A stretch of 45,539 nucleotides of DNA. Source: CAZZKF01 sp964654995 (GTDB lineage: Bacteria > Pseudomonadota > Alphaproteobacteria > CAZZKF01). The position numbers were made by a program, and so were the translations under genes. Location: the NCBI GenBank assembly GCA_964654995.1, contig CAZZKF010000014.1, forward strand, positions 1 through 45,539, given 5' to 3'. The notes beneath the pieces are model-generated. The model did not search any database and was not told where the DNA came from. It worked only from the letters and a program-made list of their open reading frames with translations. The number at the start of each line of letters is the position of its first letter. Positions within the stretch are counted from its first letter, which is position 1. This document shows positions 7,842 to 15,534 of this stretch, piece after piece.

Positions 7842-8492
7842 TCAATCGAGGCTGTCGAACAGGGCGTCGATATCGTCCTGAGAGAGCGCGTCCTGGGCCA
7901 GTTGCGGGCCATGCATCAGGCTGTCATCATCGTTCCCGGGATCCTGACTGTCCCGACTCTCTTCCCGGTCCGGGTGTCCAAGGCCGAACTGCTCGAAAGC
8001 GGCGGCCGTCTCATCGAGGCTCGTGGCCAGCATCTGGATCGTCTTCAACACCTTGTTGACGCGCTGGCCGGTGATGTCCTGGAAGTTCGCGGCCTCCAGG
8101 ATCTCGGTGGCGTCGCGCTGCAGGGCCTGCGCCCGAGCCCCGCGGCCGCGGGCCGCCGTGGCCTCGATCCGTTCCACCACTTCCAGAATTCTGTGGGTTG
8201 CGGCCTCCGATTCCGCGACCACCTCGCCCAGGTGATCGATCGCCTCGCTCAACCGGATGCGGCGGAAATCCGGCGACAGAAGCGGTGCCAGGGTCTCTTC
8301 GGCGCGATGATAGACGTCGAGGAACTCATCGATCCGTTCTCTCAGCCCGAGCGCGGAGGGAACGTCCTCCGATTCCAGGGTCGTGACAATGCTCTCGGCG
8401 ATACCCTCGACGGCATCGAGATCGACCTGTCCACCCGTTTCCTCACGCAGGGCGGCGATGCGCTCCGGCAAAGTCGCGCTGTATGCGTCCAT
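7842..8492 (-). CDS. cheZ: CheY-P phosphatase CheZ
   Basis: This 216-residue, mostly helical protein has the CheZ active-site motif NFQDITGQ (137-143), with Asp139 and Gln143 spaced as the catalytic pair of enteric CheZ. Its last residues, LSQDDIDALFDSLD (203-216), form the short amphipathic tail that in CheZ docks on CheY. An acidic, disordered linker (about 172-195) separates the two. CheZ removes phosphate from CheY-P to end the switching signal. ATG at 8492 follows GGGGA; upstream in-frame codons lack family similarity. It heads a four-gene operon with two MotB-like genes and the TPR gene, below a perfect CtrA-type box. Confidence 0.88.
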   Translation of the reverse strand: MDAYSATLPERIAALREETGGQVDLDAVEGIAESIVTTLESEDVPSALGLRERIDEFLDVYHRAEETLAPLLSPDFRRIRLSEAIDHLGEVVAESEAATHRILEVVERIEATAARGRGARAQALQRDATEILEAANFQDITGQRVNKVLKTIQMLATSLDETAAAFEQFGLGHPDREESRDSQDPGNDDDSLMHGPQLAQDALSQDDIDALFDSLD

Positions 8493-8600
8493 GCGTTGTC
8501 CCCGATCCCGGAAAGGCGTTCGCGCGAAGCCTTGGCCTAGGCGCGAATTTCCCTGTGCTCTCAATAAGCTACATCGTCGCCCTAGCTTAAGAGGCGTTGG

Positions 8601-8615
8601 TTAATCGCAGGTTAA
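8601..8615. promoter_or_regulatory. CtrA-type binding box (perfect TTAA-N7-TTAA)
   Basis: TTAATCGCAGGTTAA is an exact two-half-site CtrA pattern in the 145-bp gap between the motE stop (8638) and the cheZ start (8492), 109 bp upstream of cheZ. It shares GCGTTGGTTAA with the box upstream of fliL. An extra TTAA at 8587-8590 lies nearby. This implies cheZ has its own promoter rather than reading through from motE. Confidence 0.7.
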
Positions 8616-8637
8616 GCGGACGCCGCCAGAACCCCTT

Positions 8638-9372
8638 TCAGGGCGCCCCGCTGCCTTGGGGAACCGGGATTTCCCGGCGCGTCGCCAGCTCCACGGTCAG
8701 GGCCTTGGCCGCCTCGCCGCTCATTTTGGCGAGAATGGAGGCGATCTTGGCTTCCTTCATCCGCTCGGCGACCGGGATCAGGATGTCGAGATCGAGGCTG
8801 TTGAAGATCCGCGCCGCGTCCTTGGGCTTCATGGTCTCGTAGACCTTGACGAGGCTGGACAGGCGTTTTTCCTGCTGGGCATCGTACTGCGCCAGAAGCC
8901 CCTGAATGCGCTCTTCGATGGTCTTCAACTCGGCCAGCTTCTCATTGATTCGCTGCTCGGTGACCTGAAGCACGCGTTCGCGCATATCAAGCCCCTGCTG
9001 GCGGGCGTCGAGTTCCTGGCGGCGTTTCGACAGGTCCTGAAGCAGCTCAAGCTCGCCCTTGGTATAGGCATTGCTGTCCGGCAGCATGTCGTCGCCGCCC
9101 TCGCCCTCCGCCTCGCCGGCGCCGTCTTCGCCACCGGCGCTTTCGGGCGTCGCCGCGTCAGCCGCGCCATCTTCGGGTTTTGCGCTGGCCTCGCCAGTCG
9201 CTTCCGCCGGTGGTGCGGCGGTTTCGGCCCGAACCTCGCGCGCCGACAGCAGTGCCACCGTACCGCTGGCGATATTGCCCAGCTTGATCCCCAGCACCAG
9301 AGCGCCGGCAACCATCACCACCGGCAACAGCCGAACCGCCGACATCGTCCTGAGGATTTTTTTCAAACGCAT
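8638..9372 (-). CDS. motE: MotE-like flagellar protein (MgtE N-terminal fold)
   Basis: This protein of about 244 residues has an N-terminal membrane anchor or signal (about 10-30) and an Ala/Glu/Gly low-complexity linker (about 48-95). A long coiled coil follows (about 100-165, LSKRRQELDARQQGLDMRER). The C-terminal helical domain VYETMKPKDAARIFNSLDL...AKMSGEAAKALTVELATRR belongs to the MgtE-N/FliG-like family. In Sinorhizobium, MotE is a periplasmic chaperone for the stator-linked MotC. No MotC is seen here; the MotB-like or TPR proteins are candidate clients. The ATG at 9372 is preferred to the GTG next to it. It is the last gene of fliL-fliM-DUF6468-motE. Confidence 0.82.
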   Translation of the reverse strand: MRLKKILRTMSAVRLLPVVMVAGALVLGIKLGNIASGTVALLSAREVRAETAAPPAEATGEASAKPEDGAADAATPESAGGEDGAGEAEGEGGDDMLPDSNAYTKGELELLQDLSKRRQELDARQQGLDMRERVLQVTEQRINEKLAELKTIEERIQGLLAQYDAQQEKRLSSLVKVYETMKPKDAARIFNSLDLDILIPVAERMKEAKIASILAKMSGEAAKALTVELATRREIPVPQGSGAP

Positions 9373-9414
9373 CACTGTCCCGGTTCATAGGGTGCAGCGC
9401 ACAAGCGCCGGCGC

Positions 9415-9858
9415 CTAACGGACCCCACTGAGCGCCCGCAGGATCGCCTGGGCCTTTTCGCGGCCGGCTCCCTCGGCCTGGTCTTCCTTGTCCGGATCGG
9501 ACGTCTCGCGTCCGCCCGGCACCTCGCGCAGGTGGCTGCCGGCGGCAAGCACGTTCTTTTCCAGCCGCTCGGCGAGATTCTGACCCGATGCGGTGATGAA
9601 CGACAGCTCGTCACGCAGGGCCCGGGCGGCATCCACCCGCTCCTGAAGGTCGGCCGACGCGCCTTCGCTGGTGACCTTGAGGGCGGCAATGCCGTTCTGG
9701 GCGCGCTCGGTGACGGTATTCAGCGTCGCCACCAGGTCTGACAACTCGTCGCGGGCGCGGCGCAGGGTGCGCAGCCGGGCATTCAGGATCACCAGATAGC
9801 CGAGAACCGTCCCCAGAAGGCCGGCCAGTATGATGTCGAAAGTCAGTTCCAGAGTCAC
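9415..9858 (-). CDS. DUF6468 family flagellar-locus membrane protein
   Basis: This 147-residue protein has one N-terminal transmembrane helix (about 6-26, TFDIILAGLLGTVLGYLVIL). A helical, probably coiled-coil cytoplasmic region follows (about 28-115, LRRARDELSDLVATLN...), with a charged tail. DUF6468 proteins are found between fliM and motE in Rhodospirillales-type flagellar clusters; their function is not established. The ATG overlaps the fliM stop by 4 bases (ATGA), so translation is coupled to the switch protein. An inner-membrane factor for C-ring or motor assembly is inferred from position only. Confidence 0.78.
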   Translation of the reverse strand: MTLELTFDIILAGLLGTVLGYLVILNARLRTLRRARDELSDLVATLNTVTERAQNGIAALKVTSEGASADLQERVDAARALRDELSFITASGQNLAERLEKNVLAAGSHLREVPGGRETSDPDKEDQAEGAGREKAQAILRALSGVR

Positions 9859-11164
9859 TGGCTCGAGGCCTCCCGCCGCTGCGCCTGATAGGCGGCGCGC
9901 TTGTAGTTGTGCTCGACCCGCACGGCCATGTGATTGCCCAACCGCCCGGTGCGCGCCGTCATCAGCGGCACGTCGCCGGCGCGCAGCATGATGGTGCTGT
10001 CGGCCTGGGCGTTGAACATGATGGTATGGCCGACTTCCAGATTCATCACCTCGCGCAGATGCATCACCTGTTCGTCAAGGACCGCCTGCACGGGGATATA
10101 CGTATGCCACAACTCGTTGACCAGATGGCCTTCCCAGATCGAATCGCGACCGAACTTCTCGCCCATGAAGCGCTGCAGCAGCAACTCGCGCACCGGCTCC
10201 AGAGTGGCATAGGGAAGCAGCAGCTCGAGCCGCCCGCCGCGATCTTCCATGTCAATCCGCAGCTTGACCAGAATGGCGGCATTGGCGGGCCGGGCGATCG
10301 ACGCAAAACGGGGATTGGTCTCCAGCCGCTCGAACGAGAAGGTGACTTCCGAGAGCGGCTCGAAGGCACTGCACATGTCATTGAGCACCACCCGGATCAG
10401 GCGCCCGACCAGGGTCTGTTCGATGGTCGTGTACGGGCGCCCTTCGATGCGCATGGCGGCAGTACCGCGGCGCCCGCCCAGAAGCACATCAACGATCGAG
10501 TAGATCAGGCTGCTGTCAACCGTGAGCAGGCCGTAATTGTCCCATTCCTCGGCCCGGAACACGGTCAGCATGGCGGGCAGCGGGATCGAGTTCAGATAGT
10601 CGCCGAAGCGGATCGACGTGACGTTGTCCAGCGAGACTTCGATATTGTCGGAGGTGAAATTGCGCAGCGACGTCGACATCAACCGCACCAGACGGTCGAA
10701 GATGATNNNNNNNNNNNNNNNNNNNNNNNNNNNNNNNNNNNNNNNNNNNNNNNNNNNNNNNNNNNNNNNNNNNNNNNNNNNNNNNNNNNNNNNNNNNNNN
10801 NNNNNNAGGTGAAATTGCGCAGCGACGTCGACATCAACCGCACCAGACGGTCGAAGATGATTTCGAGCATCGGCAGGCGCTCGTAGGACACCAGCGCACT
10901 GTTGACGATCGCCTGAATGCCCGACTTGGCGCCGTCATCGCCGTCGGCGCCGTCGAATCCGAGGAGCGAGTCGATTTCGTCCTGGTTGAGAACCCGGGCC
11001 GAGCCTACCTCGTCGGCCAGATCATCGGTTTCATCGCCGTCGCCGTCACCGCCACCGTCGGCTTCAGCCATGGCCGCCCATTCGGCGGCCACCGCCTCGT
11101 CGTCGATTTCGCCGGACTCGGCCTCGCCCTCGACCTGACTTTCGTTTTCCGGTTCGTCTGCCAT
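9855..11164 (-). CDS. fliM: Flagellar motor switch protein FliM (split by an N run)
   Basis: FliM is a C-ring protein that binds CheY-P and sets rotation direction. The CheY-binding peptide VLNQDEIDSLLGF (58-70) follows an unusual acidic leader of about 57 residues. The middle CheC-like domain (SALVSYERLPMLEIIFDRL onward) and C-terminal SpoA/FliN-like domain (about 300-384) are present. The coding frame is broken by 100 N (10707-10806), but the 55 bases on both sides are identical. Removing 155 bases rejoins LMSTSLRNFT to SDNIEVSLDN in frame, for about 384 residues. ATG at 11164 is preferred to GTG at 11167. The stop overlaps DUF6468 by 4 bases. Confidence 0.93.
10652..10706. repeat. 55-bp duplicate, left side of N run 1
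   Basis: These 55 bases are identical to 10807-10861 across the N run. Both copies encode the same FliM segment, so this is a contig overlap rather than biological duplication. Confidence 0.97.
10707..10806. other. Assembly gap 1 (100 N) inside fliM
   Basis: Exactly 100 N join two contig ends that already overlap by 55 bases. The frame of fliM is restored when one repeat copy and the N run are deleted, so no sequence is missing. Confidence 0.97.
10807..10861. repeat. 55-bp duplicate, right side of N run 1
   Basis: This is the second copy of the contig overlap at 10652-10706, identical over all 55 bases. Confidence 0.97.
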
Positions 11165-11189
11165 CACCCAAAGCCCTAAGCAGCCGGCC

Positions 11190-11735
11190 TTACTGGACCA
11201 GCATTTCCCGGAACAGGACGTCGTTCACGCGGGCCGGATGGACGGCCGCATTGACCCGGGTCAGCAGCTCCTCCTTGAGACGAAACAGCCCCGCCGACCC
11301 GTTCAGGTCCTCGAGCCGCAACTCACGCAGGTAGACCTGGAAATTATCGACGATACGAGGCATCAGGGCCTCCAGCCGGTCCAGCGCATCCTTGTCGGTG
11401 AGCTCCAGAGACACCTTCATCTTCAGATAGTTGGCGCTGCGCCCACTGGCATTCAGCGTGACCAGGATTTCCGGCAGGTCGAAGAAGACGACGTCATCGA
11501 TGTCGGCCTCCTCAGGCGCCTGCTCGGCGACCTCGGCACCGTCTTCGCCGTGACCGCCCAAAAGCCCGAAATAAAAGGCGGCGCCGACACCCAGGCCGAT
11601 CACCAGCAGCGGAACGGCACCGAACAGAACCAGTTGCTTGCCACTCAACCGCTTCTTTTTCGGCTCGTCTTCGCCGTCCTCCTCGCCGTCTTCCTCGTCT
11701 TCGAGCGACTCGCGTTCGTCTTTTTCGTCGACCAT
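11190..11735 (-). CDS. fliL: Flagellar basal body-associated protein FliL
   Basis: This 181-residue single-pass membrane protein starts MVDEKDERES. It has a strongly acidic cytoplasmic N-terminus, a basic KKKR stop, a transmembrane helix (about 36-56, LVLFGAVPLLVIGLGVGAAF) and a periplasmic FliL domain (about 75-180, DLPEILVTLN...LKMKVSLEL...). FliL surrounds or supports the MotAB stator. ATG at 11735 follows ACGGGGA; the longer frame to 11987 has no family similarity. It heads fliL-fliM-DUF6468-motE, and a CtrA-like box lies 83 bp upstream. Confidence 0.9.
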   Translation of the reverse strand: MVDEKDERESLEDEEDGEEDGEDEPKKKRLSGKQLVLFGAVPLLVIGLGVGAAFYFGLLGGHGEDGAEVAEQAPEEADIDDVVFFDLPEILVTLNASGRSANYLKMKVSLELTDKDALDRLEALMPRIVDNFQVYLRELRLEDLNGSAGLFRLKEELLTRVNAAVHPARVNDVLFREMLVQ

Positions 11736-11817
11736 CACCGGTTTCCCCGTAAACCCCGGCCTGGCGGGGGTTCTCCCACGGCCCGAGGCCGTCTCATGGC
11801 AAGGTAAGCGGCGTTGG

Positions 11818-11832
11818 TTAACAACTGGTTGA
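11818..11832. promoter_or_regulatory. CtrA-like box, one mismatch (TTAA-N7-TTGA)
   Basis: TTAACAACTGGTTGA matches 7 of 8 half-site bases with correct 7-base spacing and lies 83 bp upstream of fliL. It is preceded by GCGTTGG exactly as at the cheZ box. Confidence 0.5.
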
Positions 11833-11970
11833 AATGGCGTCCGAACGCCGCTGTCCGGGGCCATCCAGGCGGCAATTTCTGCCGGGCAAGGGCTTCCCCC
11901 TGCCCGGCCCGGATCCGGCATCAAGGCAGCCAGGACCCCGTAAGGCCTTGAAATACAAGAGGCCGAAAGG

Positions 11971-11986
11971 TGGCATGCCTTGTGCA
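11971..11986 (+). promoter_or_regulatory. Sigma-54 type -24/-12 promoter for flgF operon
   Basis: TGGCATGCCTTGTGCA matches the TGGCACG-N4-TTGCW consensus with two mismatches and has the essential GG-N10-GC spacing. The predicted transcript start is near 11997, about 36 bp before the flgF ATG. Sigma-54 with an FlbD-like activator controls rod/hook genes in several alphaproteobacteria; the activator site was not identified. Confidence 0.65.
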
Positions 11987-12032
11987 AGACCGGTAGCGGC
12001 AGACCACAGTGACCAGAACGGAGCTCGGTGCA

Positions 12033-12767
12033 ATGGATAATACCATTTACGTGGGATTGTCATATCAGATGGCGCTACGGCGCAATCTCGACATCGTCGC
12101 CAACAATGTCGCCAATCTCAACACCACGGCCTTCAAGGCCGAAAGCGCCCTGTTTCGCCAGTTTCCGCAGAACACCCCCGGTGCCGGCCCGGGTCAGCCC
12201 GGGCTCAGCCTGGTTCAGGATTTCGGTGTCGCCCGCGACCTTTCGGAGGGCGAACTGACGGTCACCGGCAATCCGCTGGATGTCGGCATTCGCGGCCCCG
12301 GCTTCTTTACCGTCGAAGGACCCGGCGGCGTGCCGCGCTACACCCGCAACGGTCATTTCCAGCTTGACGATCAGGGGCAGCTTGTCACCGGCAGCGGTTA
12401 CCCGATCCTCGACCCGTCGGGACGGCCGATCCGTGTGGGCACCGGCGAGCAGGAGATCACCTTCGCCACCGACGGCACGATTTCGACGGCAAACGGTGTC
12501 GTCGGCCGCCTGGCCCTCGTCACCTTCGATGACGAACAGGCCATGCAGCGCCTCGGCGACGGGCTGCTGGCCACCGATCAGGCGCCGGTGCCGGCGACCG
12601 AGGCCGAAGTTCACCAGGGCATGCTGGAGCGCTCGAACGTCAAGGCCATCGTCGAGATGACCAAGATGATCGACATTCTGCGCAGCTACCAGTCCACAAA
12701 CCGGCTGATGCAGGACTATCAGGACCTGCAGCGCCGTGCCGTGCAAAGGCTCGGCCAGTTCAACTGA
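12033..12767 (+). CDS. flgF: Flagellar proximal rod protein FlgF
   Basis: This 244-residue axial protein has an N-terminal rod motif (RRNLDIVANNVANLNTTAFK, about 16-35), the internal GNPLDVGIRGPGFFTVEGPGG segment, and a C-terminal helix with VKAIVEMTKMIDILRSYQST. The start MDNTIYVGLS at 12033 follows GGAGCTC; eight further in-frame upstream codons lack similarity. FlgF forms part of the rod between FlgC and FlgG. It heads flgF-flgG-flgA-flgH behind a sigma-54 type promoter. Confidence 0.95.
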   Translation: MDNTIYVGLSYQMALRRNLDIVANNVANLNTTAFKAESALFRQFPQNTPGAGPGQPGLSLVQDFGVARDLSEGELTVTGNPLDVGIRGPGFFTVEGPGGVPRYTRNGHFQLDDQGQLVTGSGYPILDPSGRPIRVGTGEQEITFATDGTISTANGVVGRLALVTFDDEQAMQRLGDGLLATDQAPVPATEAEVHQGMLERSNVKAIVEMTKMIDILRSYQSTNRLMQDYQDLQRRAVQRLGQFN

Positions 12768-12804
12768 CGATCGCACAGATCGAGGCTAGAAAGGACCATC
12801 AGAG

Positions 12805-13590
12805 ATGAGAGCACTCAGTACCGCAGCCACCGGCATGCTGGCGCAACAGCTCAATGTCGAGGTCATCTCCAACAACATCGCCAACATGAACACCACCGGC
12901 TACAAGCGTCAGCGCGCCGAATTTCAGGACCTTCTCTATCAGGAGGTCGTGCGCATGGGCGCCAATTCGTCGGATCAGGGCACCATCGTGCCGTCCGGCG
13001 TCCAGGTCGGCACCGGGGTCAAGACCGCCGGCGTCTACCGCATCTCGACCCAGGGCAACCTGGTCGAGACCGGAAACTCCTTCGACCTGGCGATCCAGGG
13101 CAAAGGGTTCTTCCGGGTTCAGCTTCCCAGCGGCGATTTCGCCTATACCCGGGCGGGATCCTTTCAGGTTAACGGAACCGGCCAGTTGGTGACCGCCAAG
13201 GGCTATGTCGTCGAGCCGGCGATCACCATTCCGATCGACGCCACCAAGGTCAGCATCAACCGCTCGGGCGAGGTCGAGGTGGCGCTTGACGGTCAGGTCA
13301 ATGGCCAGATTGTCGGCCAGCTCGATCTCACCACCTTTTTCAACGATGCCGGCCTGAAGGCGATCGGCGACAGCCTGTTCCTCGAGACCCCGGCGTCGGG
13401 TCCGCCCACCGTGGGCATTCCCGATACCGTCGGCTTTGGCTCGATCGCGCAAGGGTTTCTGGAGACCGCCAATGTCAACCCGGTCCAGGAAATCACCGAT
13501 CTGATCACCGCCCAGCGGGCCTATGAGATGAACTCGCGGGTGATCACCACCGCCGACGAGATGCTCCAGGTGACCAACAACCTGAGATAA
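12805..13590 (+). CDS. flgG: Flagellar distal rod protein FlgG
   Basis: This 261-residue protein has the usual FlgG length. It starts MRALSTAATGMLAQQLNVEV, has the NNIANMNTTGYKRQRAEFQD motif at about 24-43, the internal FDLAIQGKGFFRVQLPSGD section, and the end TAQRAYEMNSRVITTADEML. FlgG is the distal rod on which P and L rings assemble. The gene lies 37 bp after flgF, with a purine-rich AGAAAGGA upstream of the ATG. Confidence 0.97.
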   Translation: MRALSTAATGMLAQQLNVEVISNNIANMNTTGYKRQRAEFQDLLYQEVVRMGANSSDQGTIVPSGVQVGTGVKTAGVYRISTQGNLVETGNSFDLAIQGKGFFRVQLPSGDFAYTRAGSFQVNGTGQLVTAKGYVVEPAITIPIDATKVSINRSGEVEVALDGQVNGQIVGQLDLTTFFNDAGLKAIGDSLFLETPASGPPTVGIPDTVGFGSIAQGFLETANVNPVQEITDLITAQRAYEMNSRVITTADEMLQVTNNLR

Positions 13591-13647
13591 CGCCGACACC
13601 CGCGTGATATCCGGAACTCCGCAAGACACGCACAAAGGATGAAACCG

Positions 13648-14631
13648 ATGACCCGATCGAAAACAACCGCCAGTCTGAAAACCACCGTATGGCTGTGCGC
13701 CCTTCTCTTCGCGGGGCTGAGTGCGGTGGCGGCGCGGGCCGCGGCGCCGGCGGTGCATCTCAAGGAGCGGATCGTGGTCCGCGATTCCATCGTCACGCTG
13801 GGCGACATGTTCGACGGCGCCGGTGCCGCCGCGTCGCTGACCGTCACCACCGCCCCGGCACCGGGCCAGCGCAAGACCGTCGCCACCGCCGACATCCAGC
13901 GGCTTTTGCAGCGCAACGGGCTGACCTGGGATTTCCCGCCGCGCACCCGCGGCATCGCCATCGAGCGGGCCGGCCGCCGGGTCACGGCCGCCGACCTTGC
14001 CGCGCTGATTGCCGAGACGCTGCGCCGACAGGGCCAGCCGGAGCGCAAGGTGTCGCTCTCCAATCCCAATCTGACCCTGTTTCTGCCGGTGGGCAGCGAT
14101 GCTCGCGTGAGCGTCAAGGAGCTTGACTTTGCCGCCGACCGCGGCCGTTTCACGGCCTTGCTCGCAGTTCCGGACGACCGCGGCACGACAACGTTGCGGG
14201 TCACCGGGCGGGCGGTGCGGACGCTGCGCCTGCCGATCCTGCGCACTGCAAAGAACCGCGGCGAAGTGATCCGCAAAGGCGATATCGGCTGGATCGAGGT
14301 CGCCAGCGGTCGGATCGCCGGCAATATCGCCACCGATATCGACCAGCTCGTCGGCCTCGCCGCGCGCCGCCGCCTGCAGGCCGACAGCCCGGTGCGCCTG
14401 AGCGATGTGGCGCCACCCGTCGTTGTCGCCAAGGGATCGCTGGTGACCATGGTGGTGGCAACACCGATGCTGACGCTCACCGCCACCGGCCGGGCGCTGG
14501 AGAACGGCGCCGCCGGCGAGACCATCCAGGTCCGCAATACCAACAGCAAGGCCACCATCGAGGCGATCGTCGTCTCGCCCAGCGAGGTTCGGGTGCCGGT
14601 GGGAGCGCGGCTGGTTACGGCCGCCCGCTAG
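13648..14631 (+). CDS. flgA: Flagellar P-ring assembly chaperone FlgA
   Basis: This protein of about 327 residues is exported (signal peptide about 1-31, ending AARA). The C-terminal part (about 200-325) carries the FlgA/SAF fold: LRTAKNRGEVIRKGDIGWIE, then ADSPVRLSDVAPPVVVAKGS, and a final GETIQVRNTNSKATIEAIV. FlgA is a periplasmic chaperone for FlgI polymerisation. ATG at 13648 is preferred over 13639 because AAAGG is 9 bases upstream of it but touches the earlier one. flgI is not in the window, so its partner is encoded elsewhere. Confidence 0.9.
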   Translation: MTRSKTTASLKTTVWLCALLFAGLSAVAARAAAPAVHLKERIVVRDSIVTLGDMFDGAGAAASLTVTTAPAPGQRKTVATADIQRLLQRNGLTWDFPPRTRGIAIERAGRRVTAADLAALIAETLRRQGQPERKVSLSNPNLTLFLPVGSDARVSVKELDFAADRGRFTALLAVPDDRGTTTLRVTGRAVRTLRLPILRTAKNRGEVIRKGDIGWIEVASGRIAGNIATDIDQLVGLAARRRLQADSPVRLSDVAPPVVVAKGSLVTMVVATPMLTLTATGRALENGAAGETIQVRNTNSKATIEAIVVSPSEVRVPVGARLVTAAR

Positions 14632-14692
14632 GCCCCCTCGCTGGTGTGCTTGCGCGCTCAGTTATGCCTTTGAAAAAGGAATGTTAGTCGCC

Positions 14693-15448
14693 ATGACCTA
14701 TGTACCCAGACCCATACCTGTTGTTGCCGCCCTGCTTCTCGCCACCCTGCTTTCCGGTTGCGGCACATTCGACCGCATCAAGCGGATCGGCAAGGCCCCC
14801 GATCTGACGCCGATCAAGAACGTCGTCGATCAGCGCAACTATACGCCGGTGACGCTGCCGATGCCGGCGCCCGACAAGGCCGTGCATCAACCCAATTCGC
14901 TGTGGCGGTCGGGGGCGCGCCAGTTCTTCGAGGATCAGCGCGCGGCGCGCGTCGGCGACATCCTGACCGTGTTCATCAACATCGCCGACGAGGCCAAGCT
15001 GAACAACACCACGACCCGGTCGCGCACCAGTTCCGACAAGGCCGACCTGAGCAAGTTCCTTGGACTTGAAAGCAAGCTCGCCGACGTGCTGCCCAACGCC
15101 GTGAGCCCCAGCGACCTGACCTCGTTCGGCAGCACCTCGACGACCGCCGGCAAGGGCAAGGTCGATCGCAAGGAAGACATCAGGCTGACCATCGCCGCCA
15201 TCGTCACCCAGGTCCTGCCGAACGGCAATCTGGTGATTCAGGGGCGCCAGGAGGTGCGGGTCAATTTCGAGCGCCGCGACCTGACCATCACCGGCGTCGT
15301 GCGGCCCGAGGACATCACCGCCGCCAACACCATCAATCATACCCAGATCGCCGAAGCGCGGATCTCCTACGGCGGCACCGGACAATTGACCGATGTCCAG
15401 CAGCCGCGTTACGGACAGCAGCTTTTCGACGTGATCTTCCCGTTCTAG
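14693..15448 (+). CDS. flgH: Flagellar L-ring lipoprotein FlgH
   Basis: This protein of about 251 residues has a lipoprotein signal with lipobox LLSG-C (Cys23 from this start). The FlgH core includes SLWRSGARQFFEDQRAARVGD, LTVFINIADEAKLNNTTTR, LPNGNLVIQGRQEVRVNFE and the end YGQQLFDVIFPF. FlgH forms the outer-membrane L-ring bushing. ATG at 14681 is an alternative start four codons upstream, but its Shine-Dalgarno touches the codon. It is the last gene of the flgF unit, and flgI and flgJ do not follow. Confidence 0.93.
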   Translation: MTYVPRPIPVVAALLLATLLSGCGTFDRIKRIGKAPDLTPIKNVVDQRNYTPVTLPMPAPDKAVHQPNSLWRSGARQFFEDQRAARVGDILTVFINIADEAKLNNTTTRSRTSSDKADLSKFLGLESKLADVLPNAVSPSDLTSFGSTSTTAGKGKVDRKEDIRLTIAAIVTQVLPNGNLVIQGRQEVRVNFERRDLTITGVVRPEDITAANTINHTQIAEARISYGGTGQLTDVQQPRYGQQLFDVIFPF

Positions 15449-15490
15449 GTCCTGCCTGCCAGTTCCTGCCCGCCCGACACCGCCCATGTT

Positions 15491-15521
15491 CCGGCTCCGA
15501 CCATCTGATGGTCGGGGCCGG
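15491..15521. terminator. Stem-loop between convergent flgH and fabZ
   Basis: CCGGC-T-CCGACCA pairs with TGGTCGG-G-GCCGG around a TCTGA loop, a 12-bp stem with one T-G pair. It sits between two convergent genes and could stop transcription from both sides. There is no T-run, so an intrinsic terminator is uncertain. Confidence 0.5.
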
Positions 15522-15534
15522 GACCGGCCGCGTC

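Larger units (their letters stand above)
11736..12032. promoter_or_regulatory. Divergent control region fliL / flgF
   Basis: This 297-bp gene-free stretch between divergent fliL and flgF holds a CtrA-like box near fliL and a -24/-12 element near flgF, both listed separately. I see no other clear signals in it. Confidence 0.7.

Noticed and set aside
8520..8545. GC-N10-CC (reverse -24/-12) near cheZ
   Set aside because: The spacing is right but most consensus bases around it do not match.
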